Below are positions 1-9,323 of a stretch of 64,000 nucleotides of DNA, piece after piece. Under the pieces are notes generated by a model. That model made no database searches. It was not told the DNA's origin and was given only the letters and a program-made list of their open reading frames with translations. Every line of letters starts with the position of its first letter. The first letter of the stretch is position 1. The position numbers and the translations under genes were made by a program. Location of the stretch: contig CAZHVS010000001.1 in the NCBI GenBank assembly GCA_964536015.1, positions 248,001 to 312,000 on the forward strand, read 5' to 3'. Source of the stretch: CAZHVS01 sp964536015. GTDB lineage: Bacteria > Bacteroidota > Ignavibacteria > Ignavibacteriales > Ignavibacteriaceae.

Positions 1-919
1 TTGCGGGGGCAAAACCATAGTCCAAAAAGAAAGAAACTCCCGGAAGTAAAACAGCTACCACTTCAGAATTTGAAAATTTTTGAATATCTGTATCTTTGAT
101 TACTTCAAGATGATCTATGCTTTTTGCATTGTACTTAATTCCAATATCAAGTCCACCAATTGAGTTAAATTGTTCTGAATGAAGTTTAATTTTCATTCCG
201 GATCTTTTTGCTGCAGAGAAAATTAAATCAATTTCTTCCGGTAAAAATGCCGTTGATTCGCAAAAAGCATCACAAAAAACAGCTAGTTTATTCTTTGTAA
301 TATATGGAATCATTTTTTCTGTAATAAGTTTTATGTATCCAGCTCTATCATTTTTGTATTCTTTTGGAAATGTATGGGCACCTAGAAATGTTGAAATAAT
401 ATCAATAGGGAAATGATTATTAAGTCTGTTAATTACATTAAGTATTTTAATCTCATTTTTAAAATCTAGTCCGTATCCTGATTTAATTTCAAGTGTAGTT
501 ACACCTTGCGAAATAAAATGTTCAATTCTGGGTTTGATCAAATTATATAATTCATCTTCAGTGGAATTTCGAACCGAAGTGACAGTAGTATTTATACCTC
601 CACCTTTTTTTGCAATTTCTTCGTAATGAACACCTTTTAACTTTTCACAAAATTCATTTGCTCTTGAACCCGCAAAAACAGTGTGTGTATGACAATCAAT
701 AAAACCCGGAAACAGGACTTTATTTTTTATGTCTATTACTTTAAATTCAGAATTATTTACTTTATTAGAGGGAATTAAATCTTTGATAATACCGTCTTCA
801 ACAATAACGGAATGGTTTTCAAGAACAGAAATATTATTTAAGTCAGAACCTCTTTTAAATCCCTTTTTACCAGAATCAACTGTAATAATTTGAGCAGGGT
901 TATGGAAAACTTTTATCAT
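1..919 (-). CDS. hutI: imidazolonepropionase, 3' end cut by window edge
   Basis: Reading the minus strand from the ATG at 919 gives an open frame of about 306 codons that runs off the window. It has the composite amidohydrolase layout of HutI: a short beta-sandwich start, then L-F-P-G-F-I-D-C-H-T-H-T (metal-binding H77 and H79), then V-F-A-G-S-R, and later S-G-Y-G-L and F-L-G-A-H-T motifs. HutI hydrolyses 4-imidazolone-5-propionate to N-formimino-L-glutamate, the third step of histidine degradation, in the cytoplasm. Only the C-terminal quarter is missing from view. It starts 10 bases after the stop of the SPOR lipoprotein gene on the same strand, so the two may be co-transcribed, although their functions do not obviously match. 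No other hut gene is visible. Confidence 0.9.
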   Translation of the reverse strand, partial: MIKVFHNPAQIITVDSGKKGFKRGSDLNNISVLENHSVIVEDGIIKDLIPSNKVNNSEFKVIDIKNKVLFPGFIDCHTHTVFAGSRANEFCEKLKGVHYEEIAKKGGGINTTVTSVRNSTEDELYNLIKPRIEHFISQGVTTLEIKSGYGLDFKNEIKILNVINRLNNHFPIDIISTFLGAHTFPKEYKNDRAGYIKLITEKMIPYITKNKLAVFCDAFCESTAFLPEEIDLIFSAAKRSGMKIKLHSEQFNSIGGLDIGIKYNAKSIDHLEVIKDTDIQKFSNSEVVAVLLPGVSFFLDYGFAPA

Positions 920-929
920 TTGAAGTCAG

Positions 930-1457
930 TCACTTATAAATATTGATGCTGTCAGGTACAACAATGGAATTAGAATAACCAATCTGAGTCAATTTAAAAT
1001 TCAATTCCTTTGCAGAGTTAATCTCCGTGAAATCTCCTATACGGATTTTATATGCAGAGGCTTCTTTACAAATATAAATATTTTTATTGTTCGTTTTGAA
1101 ATACAATTCTGAACGCAGACTATCAGCTTCATCAAAGTTGTCTGTTGTTACGACCTGAACTCTGAAACCAGGTGTTTTGGTCAAAGTAATTTTTGAAAAA
1201 ATATTTTTATCATCAGAATAGTTGGTCCAAAGATTAATCCCCGGAAGAGAAGTCAAGACATCGTAATGGGTTCCAAATTCAATTTTTGTTTTATATGGAG
1301 TAAAATCGAAATCTTCTTTTACAACAGTATTTGTTACTTCCTCTTTGGGTTTTACGTTTTCCTCAGTTCTTTTAAACCTGTTTTCAACTGGTACTGCGCT
1401 ACAGCCAATAATTATAAAAGCTAACAAAACACATATAATAAGATTTTTTATCAACAT
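930..1457 (-). CDS. SPOR-domain lipoprotein
   Basis: This is a 175-residue protein with a lipoprotein signal: a hydrophobic stretch (residues 4-17) ending in I-I-G-C, with lipidation expected on C19. A polar linker rich in K and E follows. Residues about 95-168 resemble a SPOR domain (G-F-R-V-Q-V-V-T-T at its start, then a second half with Y-K-I-R-I-G-D-F). SPOR domains bind denuded glycan strands of peptidoglycan and are common in division or cell-wall proteins. It is the first gene of a minus-strand pair with hutI and is divergent from glgA across a 185-bp spacer. The exact role is unknown. Confidence 0.7.
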   Translation of the reverse strand: MLIKNLIICVLLAFIIIGCSAVPVENRFKRTEENVKPKEEVTNTVVKEDFDFTPYKTKIEFGTHYDVLTSLPGINLWTNYSDDKNIFSKITLTKTPGFRVQVVTTDNFDEADSLRSELYFKTNNKNIYICKEASAYKIRIGDFTEINSAKELNFKLTQIGYSNSIVVPDSINIYK

Positions 1458-1611
1458 TATTACTTCAAAATCATTTTACATTTCATTCGAAATATAAAAT
1501 AATTTGACAAGCGATAAAAGATGGAAGAAGAATTTAATTGAAAATTATTCTTTAAGCATCTTAGGAGCATTACTGAAGATGTCCAAAATAGGAATGAAGA
1601 GAATTTTTTGT

Positions 1612-1619
1612 TATTTTTG
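1612..1619 (+). promoter_or_regulatory. possible Bacteroidota-type -7 element upstream of glgA
   Basis: TATTTTTG fits the TAnnTTTG -7 consensus known for the Bacteroidota primary sigma factor and lies 23 bases before the glgA ATG. I see no convincing TTG -33 partner at the usual spacing. In AT-rich DNA such a match can arise by chance, so this is a weak call. Confidence 0.25.
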
Positions 1620-1642
1620 CATAGAAAAAATTAAAGGTTAAG

Positions 1643-3136
1643 ATGTCTGCTAATAGAAAACTTAAAGTCCTTTTTGTAACATCCGAGCTTGTTCCATTTA
1701 TTAAAACTGGCGGACTTGCTGATGTTTCTGCTGCCTTACCACAGGTTTTAACAGAATTGGGGCACGAAGTGAGAATTCTTGTGCCAAAATACGGGGCAAT
1801 TGACAGTCGAAAACATAAAATTCACGATGTTGTTCGACTAAAAGATTTGAAAATCAATATTGGCGATAAAGAAGTCATTTTCTCGCTTAAATCTTCTTTT
1901 TTACCAACTCAAAGAGTTCGTGTTCAGATTTACTTCCTTGAAAACCACGAATATTTTGGTTCAAGAAAAAATCTTTATTCTGATCCATTAACTGGAGAAT
2001 TGTATAAAGATAATGATGAAAGATTTATTCTACTTGCTCGTTCTGTATATGAATTGATTCAAAAACTTGGTTGGGTACCTGATATAATTCATTGCAACGA
2101 TTGGCAGACAGGACTTGTTCCTGCATATCTTAAATATCTTTATGCAAATGAACCTCAGGTTGCGGCGCTTAAAGTATTATTTACAATTCACAATCTTCAT
2201 TACCAAGGTGATTTTTCGAAAAATATTTTTCCAAAATTATCATTACCAAAGGAATTGAATTCAGAAAAAGGAATAGTTCACAACGGAAAAATTAATTTCT
2301 TGAAAGCAGGTTTACTTTATTCAGATTGTATAAACACGGTTAGCGAAACTTATGCTAAAGAAATTATTAGTGATAAACAAATTAGTGAAGGACTCTATTC
2401 CGTTCTTTCAAAAAGAAAAGATAAAGTATTTGGCGTTGTTAATGGCATCGATTATAATGTTTGGAATCCGGAAGTAGATAAATTCATTCCTAAAAAATTT
2501 GGATTAAAAAACATAATTAACAAGTTCACTAATAAACAGATGTTAGTTGAAAAGATAGGATTTAAATATGAAGAAAATGTTCCGCTGATAGGAATGATTT
2601 CCAGGTTATTTGAATCCAAAGGAATTGACCTTGTTATTGATGCTTTTGACCAATTAATGAAGTTGAATCTTCATTTTATTCTTTTAGGCAATGGTGAGAA
2701 GAAGTATCATTCAATTTTTGAAAAATTAGCAAGAAAATATCCTAATAAGTTTTCTGTTTATCTTGGGTTTAATGATGAACTTGCACATTTTATTGAAGCC
2801 GGTTCAGATATCTTTTTAATGCCTTCCAAATATGAACCTTGTGGACTTAATCAAATGTACAGTCTTGTTTATGGAACTGTTCCCGTTGTAAGACGAACTG
2901 GTGGACTTGCTGATACAGTTGTTCCTTATAATGATAAAACCAAAGAAGGGAATGGATTTGTTTTTAATAAATACGATTCAGATTCTCTTGTTAAAGAAGT
3001 TAAGAAAGCTATTCAATGTTACCAGGATAAAAAGACCTGGTTTAACATTATTAAAAATGGAATGAAAACTGATTTTAGCTGGCAATCATCAGCTAAAAAA
3101 TACATAGAATTATATAAAACGGTACTATCCATTTAA
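1643..3136 (+). CDS. glgA: glycogen synthase (ADP-glucose type, GT5)
   Basis: The 497-residue protein has the GT5 signature K-T-G-G-L-A-D-V at residues 21-28 near the N-terminus (ADP-glucose binding) and the C-terminal GT-B motif P-S-K-Y-E-P-C-G-L-N-Q, followed by R-R-T-G-G-L-A-D-T-V. It transfers glucose from ADP-glucose to the non-reducing end of alpha-1,4-glucan in the cytoplasm. Its length is normal for bacterial GlgA. The start has a purine-rich AAAGG ribosome site upstream. The stop codon shares one base with the start of the next gene (TAATG), which indicates translational coupling with the phosphatase. A glycogen phosphorylase lies further on at 18433, so storage glucan is both made and broken down by this organism. 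Confidence 0.96.
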   Translation: MSANRKLKVLFVTSELVPFIKTGGLADVSAALPQVLTELGHEVRILVPKYGAIDSRKHKIHDVVRLKDLKINIGDKEVIFSLKSSFLPTQRVRVQIYFLENHEYFGSRKNLYSDPLTGELYKDNDERFILLARSVYELIQKLGWVPDIIHCNDWQTGLVPAYLKYLYANEPQVAALKVLFTIHNLHYQGDFSKNIFPKLSLPKELNSEKGIVHNGKINFLKAGLLYSDCINTVSETYAKEIISDKQISEGLYSVLSKRKDKVFGVVNGIDYNVWNPEVDKFIPKKFGLKNIINKFTNKQMLVEKIGFKYEENVPLIGMISRLFESKGIDLVIDAFDQLMKLNLHFILLGNGEKKYHSIFEKLARKYPNKFSVYLGFNDELAHFIEAGSDIFLMPSKYEPCGLNQMYSLVYGTVPVVRRTGGLADTVVPYNDKTKEGNGFVFNKYDSDSLVKEVKKAIQCYQDKKTWFNIIKNGMKTDFSWQSSAKKYIELYKTVLSI

Positions 3137-3711
3137 TGAAAAATAAAGCTATCTTTCTTGATAGAGACGGAACACTTAACGAAGATCCCGGCTATCTTGG
3201 CAATCCTGATGAAGTAGTTCTTTTGCCTTATGTTGCCGAAACTCTTTCAAAACTACAGAAAGAACAAAAGTTTTTACTAATAGTGGTGTCTAACCAATCA
3301 GGTGTTGCACGTAATCTTATTACAGAAAATGATGTTCAAGCTGTTAATACTCGTATTAATCAACTTCTTTCTTTTTATAATGTGAAGATTGACAAGTTTT
3401 ATTATTGTACAGCACATCCGGAATACAATTCAACAGAAGAATGTAAATGCCGTAAACCATCTCCTTTTATGATCTATCAAGCTGTTGAAGATTTTAACAT
3501 AGATTTATCATTATCCTATTTAATTGGTGATTCCAAATCAGATATTGAGTGTGGATTAAATGCTGGATTGAAAACAATTCTTGTTTTAACAGGTTACGGA
3601 AAGGAACATCTTTCTACCTTGCAAAAGGAATCTAAATTTCCCAATTTTGTTGCAAATGATTTTAAGGAAGCATTTAATTTTATTTTAAAAGATTCTTATG
3701 GAGAAAATTAA
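3136..3711 (+). CDS. gmhB: HAD phosphatase, D-glycero-D-manno-heptose-1,7-bisphosphate 7-phosphatase type
   Basis: This 191-residue HAD-IIIA phosphatase has the nucleophile motif F-L-D-R-D-G-T-L-N (D9, D11), motif II S-N-Q-S-G-V at 52-57 and motif III/IV around G-D-S-K-S-D. A structural zinc site of the GmhB/HisB-N type is visible as C91, H94, C103 and C105 (C-x-x-H then C-K-C-R-K-P). GmhB removes the 7-phosphate of heptose bisphosphate on the way to ADP- or GDP-heptose for LPS core or S-layer glycans. HisB-N-type histidinol phosphatase is the main alternative, but no his genes lie nearby. It is coupled to glgA by a one-base overlap and is followed directly by the DUF4270-like gene. Confidence 0.85.
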   Translation: MKNKAIFLDRDGTLNEDPGYLGNPDEVVLLPYVAETLSKLQKEQKFLLIVVSNQSGVARNLITENDVQAVNTRINQLLSFYNVKIDKFYYCTAHPEYNSTEECKCRKPSPFMIYQAVEDFNIDLSLSYLIGDSKSDIECGLNAGLKTILVLTGYGKEHLSTLQKESKFPNFVANDFKEAFNFILKDSYGEN

Positions 3712-4878
3712 TTGAGTTTTAAAAAATTTTTAATTCTGTTCACTTTACCATTCATTTTTTATGCTTGCAGTGATTCACCATCAAGTGTGGGAGGTGATCT
3801 GGTAGGTGGAAATAATCTTGAAGTTAAAAAATTGGATTCTAGTACTGATTCTGTAAATCAGTATTTTGGTACCTTTAAAAAAACCTATGCACTCGGTTCG
3901 GCAACAAGATTAATTCTGGGTAAAGACCAGGATTATTCGGCTTCTATATTAGTTAAATTTCTTATTTCGCTTAGTGATAAAATTAAATCCGATATGGATA
4001 GTATAACTGTTTTATCTGCTACAGTATCAATGATAAGTTCGTATAAATTTGGTGATACACTTGCAGCTTTAGATTTTTCTGCACACGAAATTCAAAAAAG
4101 TTGGTCACTTAGCGATTTTAAAGTCGATAGTCTTTCTCAATTAAGTTATGATCAAACTGATGCAAGTTCAAACAGAACAGTATCCGATACGTTAACAACT
4201 TTTAATCTATCTAATGAACTAGTTTATAAGTGGCTTAAAGATGAGAAATCCAGTTCATCAGCAAATACTTATGGACTGTTGATTAAACCAAAAGCTGGAA
4301 CAAATAAATTTTTTGGTTATTATGCATATGGAACGGATCAATCTCTGATTCCAAATTTAACCATTGTTATACAAAAAGCTGGTTCATATACAGATACTGT
4401 CACTTATTATTCTTACATGGATACTCATGTTATTGAAGGAACTACAACTGAAATTAATAGTCAGACAATGACTGTGCAATCAGGATTGTCATATCTTGGA
4501 AAACTCTGGTTTGATATTTCAAAAGTACCCGTTAATGCGATTATAAATAATGCAACATTAACTCTTACTCTGGATACAATTAATTCAAAATTTGGAACTT
4601 CGTATACTCCTGAAATTTATGTTTATAATTTAAGCGATAGTGCTAACAATTCGACTGATGATACTTATTTATCATCTTTAACAAGAAGCGGGAATAAATT
4701 TTCTGGCAGTATAACAGGTGTAGTAAATAAGTGGATTAAAGCACGGCAAAATCTTGGTTTTGTTTTTCATCCTGCTACTATACTTGAAGGACTTGAGAAG
4801 TACGTTTTTTATAACAGCAATGCTATCGATCCGACAAATCGCCCTAAATTAACCTTACTTTATACAATTGGTAAATGA
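3712..4878 (+). CDS. DUF4270-like lipoprotein
   Basis: This is a 388-residue lipoprotein starting with TTG immediately after the previous stop, with no intergenic base. The signal is basic then hydrophobic and ends F-Y-A-C, with C19 the expected lipidated residue. It is followed by S-V-G-G-D-L-V-G-G, which resembles the region just after the cysteine in DUF4270 proteins. The rest is beta-rich, with many S/T residues and repeated 'TLT...D' segments. In Bacteroidota a DUF4270 gene very often follows glgA, and that synteny supports the call more than the sequence alone does. Function is unknown; cell-surface or outer-membrane inner-leaflet location is inferred. Confidence 0.6.
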   Translation: MSFKKFLILFTLPFIFYACSDSPSSVGGDLVGGNNLEVKKLDSSTDSVNQYFGTFKKTYALGSATRLILGKDQDYSASILVKFLISLSDKIKSDMDSITVLSATVSMISSYKFGDTLAALDFSAHEIQKSWSLSDFKVDSLSQLSYDQTDASSNRTVSDTLTTFNLSNELVYKWLKDEKSSSSANTYGLLIKPKAGTNKFFGYYAYGTDQSLIPNLTIVIQKAGSYTDTVTYYSYMDTHVIEGTTTEINSQTMTVQSGLSYLGKLWFDISKVPVNAIINNATLTLTLDTINSKFGTSYTPEIYVYNLSDSANNSTDDTYLSSLTRSGNKFSGSITGVVNKWIKARQNLGFVFHPATILEGLEKYVFYNSNAIDPTNRPKLTLLYTIGK

Positions 4879-4888
4879 GGAGGCAACA

Positions 4889-6133
4889 GTGAAACAATTA
4901 AAATTTCTTTTTCTCTTCATTTTTCTTTTAGTTGAATTTGTATTTCCACAGACAAATTCATTTTATTCAGGTTTTGGAATTGGTATTCCAGATTATTCAT
5001 ATTCAGCACGAAGATTTGGTATGGGTGAACTCGGAGTAGCAATTGAAGATAAAGAATTTATTTCAGTTCTTAACCCTGCTTCGTGGAAAAATATTGACCT
5101 TACAAGAATTGAATTCGGAACTACATTTTCGTTCCTTTTTGCAAAAGATAATTCTGATAAAAAGTTTTATTCAAATAATTATTTTTCAGGTTTTGCACTT
5201 GCTTTCCCGCTAAGTGTTCAAAACGGAATTGCTCTTTCATTTGGATTAACTCCTTACACAAGGAGCAAGTACGAAGTTCTTTATAACTATGAAGATATTA
5301 CAGATGCAAATAATAATTACAAAATTGATATTTATGGAAGTGGGGGGTTATCAAAACTCTATGTTGGTTCGTCATATTCATTCCCATTCGATTTATCAAT
5401 TGGTGCTTCCTTAGATTATTATTTTGGCGAATTAAAAAATTCATCATCAATAGCTTTCAACAATTCGAACAATGGGAATGCTCTATTTTATACTGTCAAG
5501 AAGATGAAAGGTATCGGTAGTACAGTCGGATTAATATCTCCCGATTTGAATAAAGTACTTTTTAATATTTCTGGTATTAAAGATATCCGTTTAGGATTAA
5601 CTTTTAATTTGTCTTCAGATATGACAATTGATACAAGTTTTGTTAAGAAGTCAGTCTATTTTGAAGATACAGTAAAAAACGGTAATACTAAGTTTACCAT
5701 TCCAATTCGTATTACTGGCGGGCTTGCGATGAAGATTGGAAATTTTTATCAGGTTTATTTTGATTATATGTATCAACCATGGAAAGATTTCAAATATGCT
5801 GGAACCTCAATAACTAATCTTAGAAATGGGTATAAATTAAGTTCTGGTTTTGAATATAAAATTCCCGATTCAAGAGATTACTGGGATATGATTGCTTGGC
5901 GATTTGGCTTGAGTTATGAAAATCTACCTTTCCAGGTTAATGGTGAAAACATTAATCAATTTTCAGTTAGTGGAGGATTTTCACTACCTCTTTCAAAAGC
6001 AAATACAATTGATGTTGGTTTGCAATATATTAGCAGAGGATCGAATAACTCAGGATTAACTAAAGAAAACATATTTCGCTTAAATCTGGGAATAAGCTTA
6101 GCTGATTTGTGGTTTTTTAGAGAAGAAAAATAA
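4889..6133 (+). CDS. outer-membrane beta-barrel protein (OmpP1/FadL-like or PorV-like)
   Basis: I choose the GTG at 4889 because a strong GAGGAGG ribosome site sits at 4877-4883, five bases before it; the in-frame codon at 4868 lies inside the upstream gene and has no such site. The protein (414 residues) begins K-Q-L-K followed by a hydrophobic signal peptide ending near F-P-Q-T. It continues with a pattern common in outer-membrane barrels: 'RRFGMGELGVAIEDK', 'LNPAS', alternating aromatic beta strands and a final aromatic-rich strand. The N-P-A-S motif after an early 'A-R-R-F-G-M-G' resembles FadL/OmpP1 and PorV/UPF0164 families. Probable role: transport or surface assembly in the outer membrane. 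Substrate unknown. Confidence 0.65.
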   Translation: MKQLKFLFLFIFLLVEFVFPQTNSFYSGFGIGIPDYSYSARRFGMGELGVAIEDKEFISVLNPASWKNIDLTRIEFGTTFSFLFAKDNSDKKFYSNNYFSGFALAFPLSVQNGIALSFGLTPYTRSKYEVLYNYEDITDANNNYKIDIYGSGGLSKLYVGSSYSFPFDLSIGASLDYYFGELKNSSSIAFNNSNNGNALFYTVKKMKGIGSTVGLISPDLNKVLFNISGIKDIRLGLTFNLSSDMTIDTSFVKKSVYFEDTVKNGNTKFTIPIRITGGLAMKIGNFYQVYFDYMYQPWKDFKYAGTSITNLRNGYKLSSGFEYKIPDSRDYWDMIAWRFGLSYENLPFQVNGENINQFSVSGGFSLPLSKANTIDVGLQYISRGSNNSGLTKENIFRLNLGISLADLWFFREEK

Positions 6134-6161
6134 AAGTTTAATATTTATTAAGGATTAAAAT

Positions 6162-7457
6162 ATGTATTCATTTATCAAAAATGACCCTGAAATTTACAAT
6201 GTACTTAATTTAGAAATTGAAAGACAACAGAATGGTCTTGAATTAATAGCTTCAGAAAATTTTGTAAGTCCTGCAGTTCTTGAAGCACTTGGCTCACCTT
6301 TAACAAATAAATATGCTGAAGGTTATCCAGGTAAAAGATACTACGGCGGTTGTGAATTTGTTGATATGGCAGAAGACTTAGCACGGGATAGGCTTAAAAA
6401 ACTTTTTGGTGCTGAGTTTACAAATGTTCAACCTCATAGTGGTTCACAAGCTAATATGGCGGTCTTTATGGCTGTGCTTAAGCCGGGAGATAAATTTCTT
6501 GGATTGAACCTTGCTCATGGTGGACATCTTACTCATGGTTCTCCTGTAAATTTTTCAGGATTTTTGTACCAGGCAATCGGTTACAATCTGAATAAAGAAA
6601 CTGGTATGTTAGATTATAACGTAATTGAAGATTTAGCAAAGAAAGAAAAACCAAAATTGATTGTTACTGGTGCAAGTGCATATTCAAGGGATTGGGATTA
6701 TAAAAAATTCAGAGAAATTGCTGATTCAGTCGGAGCTTTATTAATGTGCGATATGGCTCATCCAGCAGGTTTGATTGCTAAAGGTTTATTAAACAATCCA
6801 TTAGAACATTGTCATATAGTTACTTCAACAACACACAAAACTTTGCGTGGCCCTCGTGGTGGAATTATCTTGATTGGAAAAGATTTTGAAAATCCTTTTG
6901 GTGTTAAAACTATAAAAGGTGATAGATTAAAGATGATGTCAGAGATAATTGATAGTCTTGTTATGCCGGGAATTCAAGGCGGTCCTTTAATGCATGTAAT
7001 AATGTCTAAAGCTGTAGCTTTTGGTGAAGCGTTGCAGGATTCATTTAAGACTTATATTCTTCAAGTAAGAGAAAATGCAAAAGTATTAGCAAATAATCTT
7101 GTAAAGAATAATTTTAATCTCGTTTCGAATGGAACTGATAATCACTTAATGCTTATTGATTTGACAAATAAAAATATTACTGGGAAGGATGCACAAATAG
7201 CTTTAGAAAAAGCAGGCATTACAACTAATAAAAATATGGTTCCATACGATCAAAGAAGTCCTTTTGTGACCAGCGGAATAAGAATAGGAACTCCAGCAGT
7301 TACAACCCGAGGAATGAAAGAAAATGAAATGGAAATTATTGCTTCCTTTATTAACCGAGCAATTAATAATTATAAAGATGAACAACTTCTTTCAAATATT
7401 AAAATAGAAGTGAAGGAACTTTGTTCTAAATTTCCTTTATACAAAGAAATAAATTGA
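6162..7457 (+). CDS. glyA: serine hydroxymethyltransferase
   Basis: The 431-residue protein matches the PLP-dependent SHMT family along its length: L-I-A-S-E-N-F near the start, Y-A-E-G-Y-P-G-K-R-Y-Y-G-G, Q-P-H-S-G-S-Q-A-N, and the PLP-lysine segment T-T-H-K-T-L-R-G-P-R-G-G with K at about residue 226. It interconverts serine and glycine with transfer of a one-carbon unit to tetrahydrofolate in the cytoplasm. Length is slightly above the usual 415-420. It is 28 bases downstream of the outer-membrane gene and nine bases upstream of tatC, so it may be part of a long plus-strand transcript. Confidence 0.97.
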   Translation: MYSFIKNDPEIYNVLNLEIERQQNGLELIASENFVSPAVLEALGSPLTNKYAEGYPGKRYYGGCEFVDMAEDLARDRLKKLFGAEFTNVQPHSGSQANMAVFMAVLKPGDKFLGLNLAHGGHLTHGSPVNFSGFLYQAIGYNLNKETGMLDYNVIEDLAKKEKPKLIVTGASAYSRDWDYKKFREIADSVGALLMCDMAHPAGLIAKGLLNNPLEHCHIVTSTTHKTLRGPRGGIILIGKDFENPFGVKTIKGDRLKMMSEIIDSLVMPGIQGGPLMHVIMSKAVAFGEALQDSFKTYILQVRENAKVLANNLVKNNFNLVSNGTDNHLMLIDLTNKNITGKDAQIALEKAGITTNKNMVPYDQRSPFVTSGIRIGTPAVTTRGMKENEMEIIASFINRAINNYKDEQLLSNIKIEVKELCSKFPLYKEIN

Positions 7458-7465
7458 TTTGATTT

Positions 7466-8221
7466 GTGGCTCCTACTGAAAAAGTGGAAAAAAATGAAGA
7501 AGAAACTCCACAAGGAGAAATGACTTTCCTTGAACATCTTGAGGAATTAAGATGGAGAATTATTTACACTTTTCTGGGAGTTGTACTAGGTGCAATATTA
7601 TGTGGAATTTTCATAAACTTTATTGTTGAAAATATTTTACTTTTACCTGCAATAAAAGCCGGAGCTAAACTTCAGAATTTAAAGCCATTCGGACAAATCT
7701 TTCTTTATTTTGAGGTTGCTCTAGTTTGTGGGTTTATTGTTTCTATTCCAAATTTTTTCTACCAGGTCTGGAAATTCATTTCTCCGGCTCTTCGTAAATC
7801 TGAACGTAAGTATGTAAAATCAATAGTTGTCTTTACTTCGTTCTGTTTTCTTTCAGGTATATCTTTTGCATATTTTATTATGCTGCCAGTAGTTCTGGAT
7901 TTTGCTGCAAACTTTGGTACACAGACAATTAAAAATGAGTTTGCTGTAGATGAGTATATGTCAATTATAATAAGTGTTATGCTTGCTGCCGGGCTTGTTT
8001 TTGAATTGCCAATGGTTTCATTCTTTCTTTCAAAATTAGGGATACTGAAGCCGCAGTTGATGAGAAAATACAGAAGACATGCAATAGTTGTTATTTTATT
8101 TCTTGCTGCAATTCTAACTCCCGGTACAGACCCTGTTTCCCAATTAATTCTTGCTGCTCCGTTATTTGTTTTGTACGAAATTAGTATTTTAGTCTCCAAG
8201 TTTTCACAAAAGAAAAATTAA
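7466..8221 (+). CDS. tatC: Sec-independent protein translocase TatC
   Basis: The 251-residue protein starts with GTG and opens with a charged tail, then T-F-L-E-H-L-E-E-L-R-W-R-I, the TatC N-terminal signature that contacts the twin-arginine signal. Six hydrophobic segments follow, with F-E-V-A in the second third and P-G-T-D-P-V-S-Q in the last loop, as in TatC. It forms the receptor of the Tat pathway in the inner membrane. TatA/B are not in the window. A Tat substrate (DUF362 protein with R-R-D-F-I-K) is encoded at 56509. Its stop overlaps the next start by one base (TAATG). Confidence 0.95.
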   Translation: MAPTEKVEKNEEETPQGEMTFLEHLEELRWRIIYTFLGVVLGAILCGIFINFIVENILLLPAIKAGAKLQNLKPFGQIFLYFEVALVCGFIVSIPNFFYQVWKFISPALRKSERKYVKSIVVFTSFCFLSGISFAYFIMLPVVLDFAANFGTQTIKNEFAVDEYMSIIISVMLAAGLVFELPMVSFFLSKLGILKPQLMRKYRRHAIVVILFLAAILTPGTDPVSQLILAAPLFVLYEISILVSKFSQKKN

Positions 8222-9195
8222 TGAAGAATTTATCTGAAATAATTCTACCCGTTCAACAAGAATTAAAAATCTTTAACGATTATTTTAAAAATTCAATCAA
8301 ATCAAAAGTAGGACTGGTTGACCTGGTAGCACGTTATCTATTAAAACAAAAAGGGAAAAGAGTCCGTCCATTACTTGTAATGTTATCAGCAAAAATTTGT
8401 GGGGACCTGTCTGAACGAACATATAGAGGTGCCGTTCTGGTTGAGTTGTTACACACTGCAACTTTAGTTCACGATGATGTTGTTGATACTGCAGATACAC
8501 GAAGAGGATTTCCTTCCATAAATGCTGTTTGGAAAAACAAAATAGCTGTTCTTATGGGCGATTATCTCCTTGCAAAAGGATTAATGATTGCTGTCGATGG
8601 AAAAGATTTTGATTTTTTACAGACAATTACAAATACTGTTAAACGTATGTCGGAAGGTGAACTTCTGCAGATTCAGAAAACCAGAAAACTTGATATAGAT
8701 GAAGAAACGTATTTTAAAATTATTTCAGATAAAACAGCTTCGTTGCTCGAGACATGTTGCGAAATAGGTGCTTTAAGTACTTCTCCGAATGTGGAATTCA
8801 AAAAAGCAATGAAAACTTATGGTGAAAACCTTGGTATTGCTTTCCAGATTAGAGATGATATACTTGATTATGAAGGAACAAAAAAATTATTTGGGAAACC
8901 AATCGGTGGTGATATTAAAGAAAAGAAAATTACTCTTCCTTTAATTTTTGCTCTGAACAAAGTAAATAAAACTGAAGCTTCTTCAATAAAAAGACTTATT
9001 AAAAATGGGAAGAGAAAGGAATCAGTTAAAGAAGTAATAGATTTTGTAATTAAAAACGACGGTATTGAATATGCAAATACTATGGCAATGAATTTTGCCA
9101 ACAAAGCAAAAAATGCATTATCGGTCTTCCAGGACTCAGAGACTAAGTCAGCTTTAATTTCTTTAATCGATTTTGTTATAGACAGAAAATCCTGA
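8221..9195 (+). CDS. polyprenyl diphosphate synthase
   Basis: This 324-residue trans-prenyltransferase has both aspartate-rich motifs: L-V-H-D-D-V-V-D (D85, D86, D89) and R-D-D-I-L-D (D212, D213, D216), plus G-K-R-V-R-P near residue 45 and G-D-Y-L-L-A. It condenses isopentenyl diphosphate units onto an allylic primer, probably giving the long chain used for quinones or for polyprenyl phosphate carriers. Chain length cannot be read from the sequence. It overlaps tatC by one base. A UbiA-family enzyme that would use a polyprenyl phosphate lies 4 kb downstream. Confidence 0.9.
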   Translation: MKNLSEIILPVQQELKIFNDYFKNSIKSKVGLVDLVARYLLKQKGKRVRPLLVMLSAKICGDLSERTYRGAVLVELLHTATLVHDDVVDTADTRRGFPSINAVWKNKIAVLMGDYLLAKGLMIAVDGKDFDFLQTITNTVKRMSEGELLQIQKTRKLDIDEETYFKIISDKTASLLETCCEIGALSTSPNVEFKKAMKTYGENLGIAFQIRDDILDYEGTKKLFGKPIGGDIKEKKITLPLIFALNKVNKTEASSIKRLIKNGKRKESVKEVIDFVIKNDGIEYANTMAMNFANKAKNALSVFQDSETKSALISLIDFVIDRKS

Positions 9196-9201
9196 TTTTC
9201 T
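9184..9201 (+). terminator. weak hairpin across the end of the polyprenyl synthase gene
   Basis: AGAAAATC and GATTTTCT form an inverted repeat with only CT between them, so a real hairpin would use about six pairs and a six-base loop. It overlaps the stop codon and is followed by a U-rich but interrupted stretch. It could be a weak terminator or chance. Confidence 0.2.
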
Positions 9202-9323
9202 TCATATTCTATAAGAAATTTCATTTATCTCTATTAGCTTAAAAATTATTATATTGAACCCAAGAAATTGATACGACTATACACGTTGAAAATTTAGTAT
9301 ATAAAAACTTTTAAAAAAATTAA

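Noticed and set aside
4868..4888. Upstream start for the outer-membrane barrel gene
   Set aside because: The GTG at 4889 has a perfect GAGGAGG site, while the earlier codon sits inside the previous gene with none.
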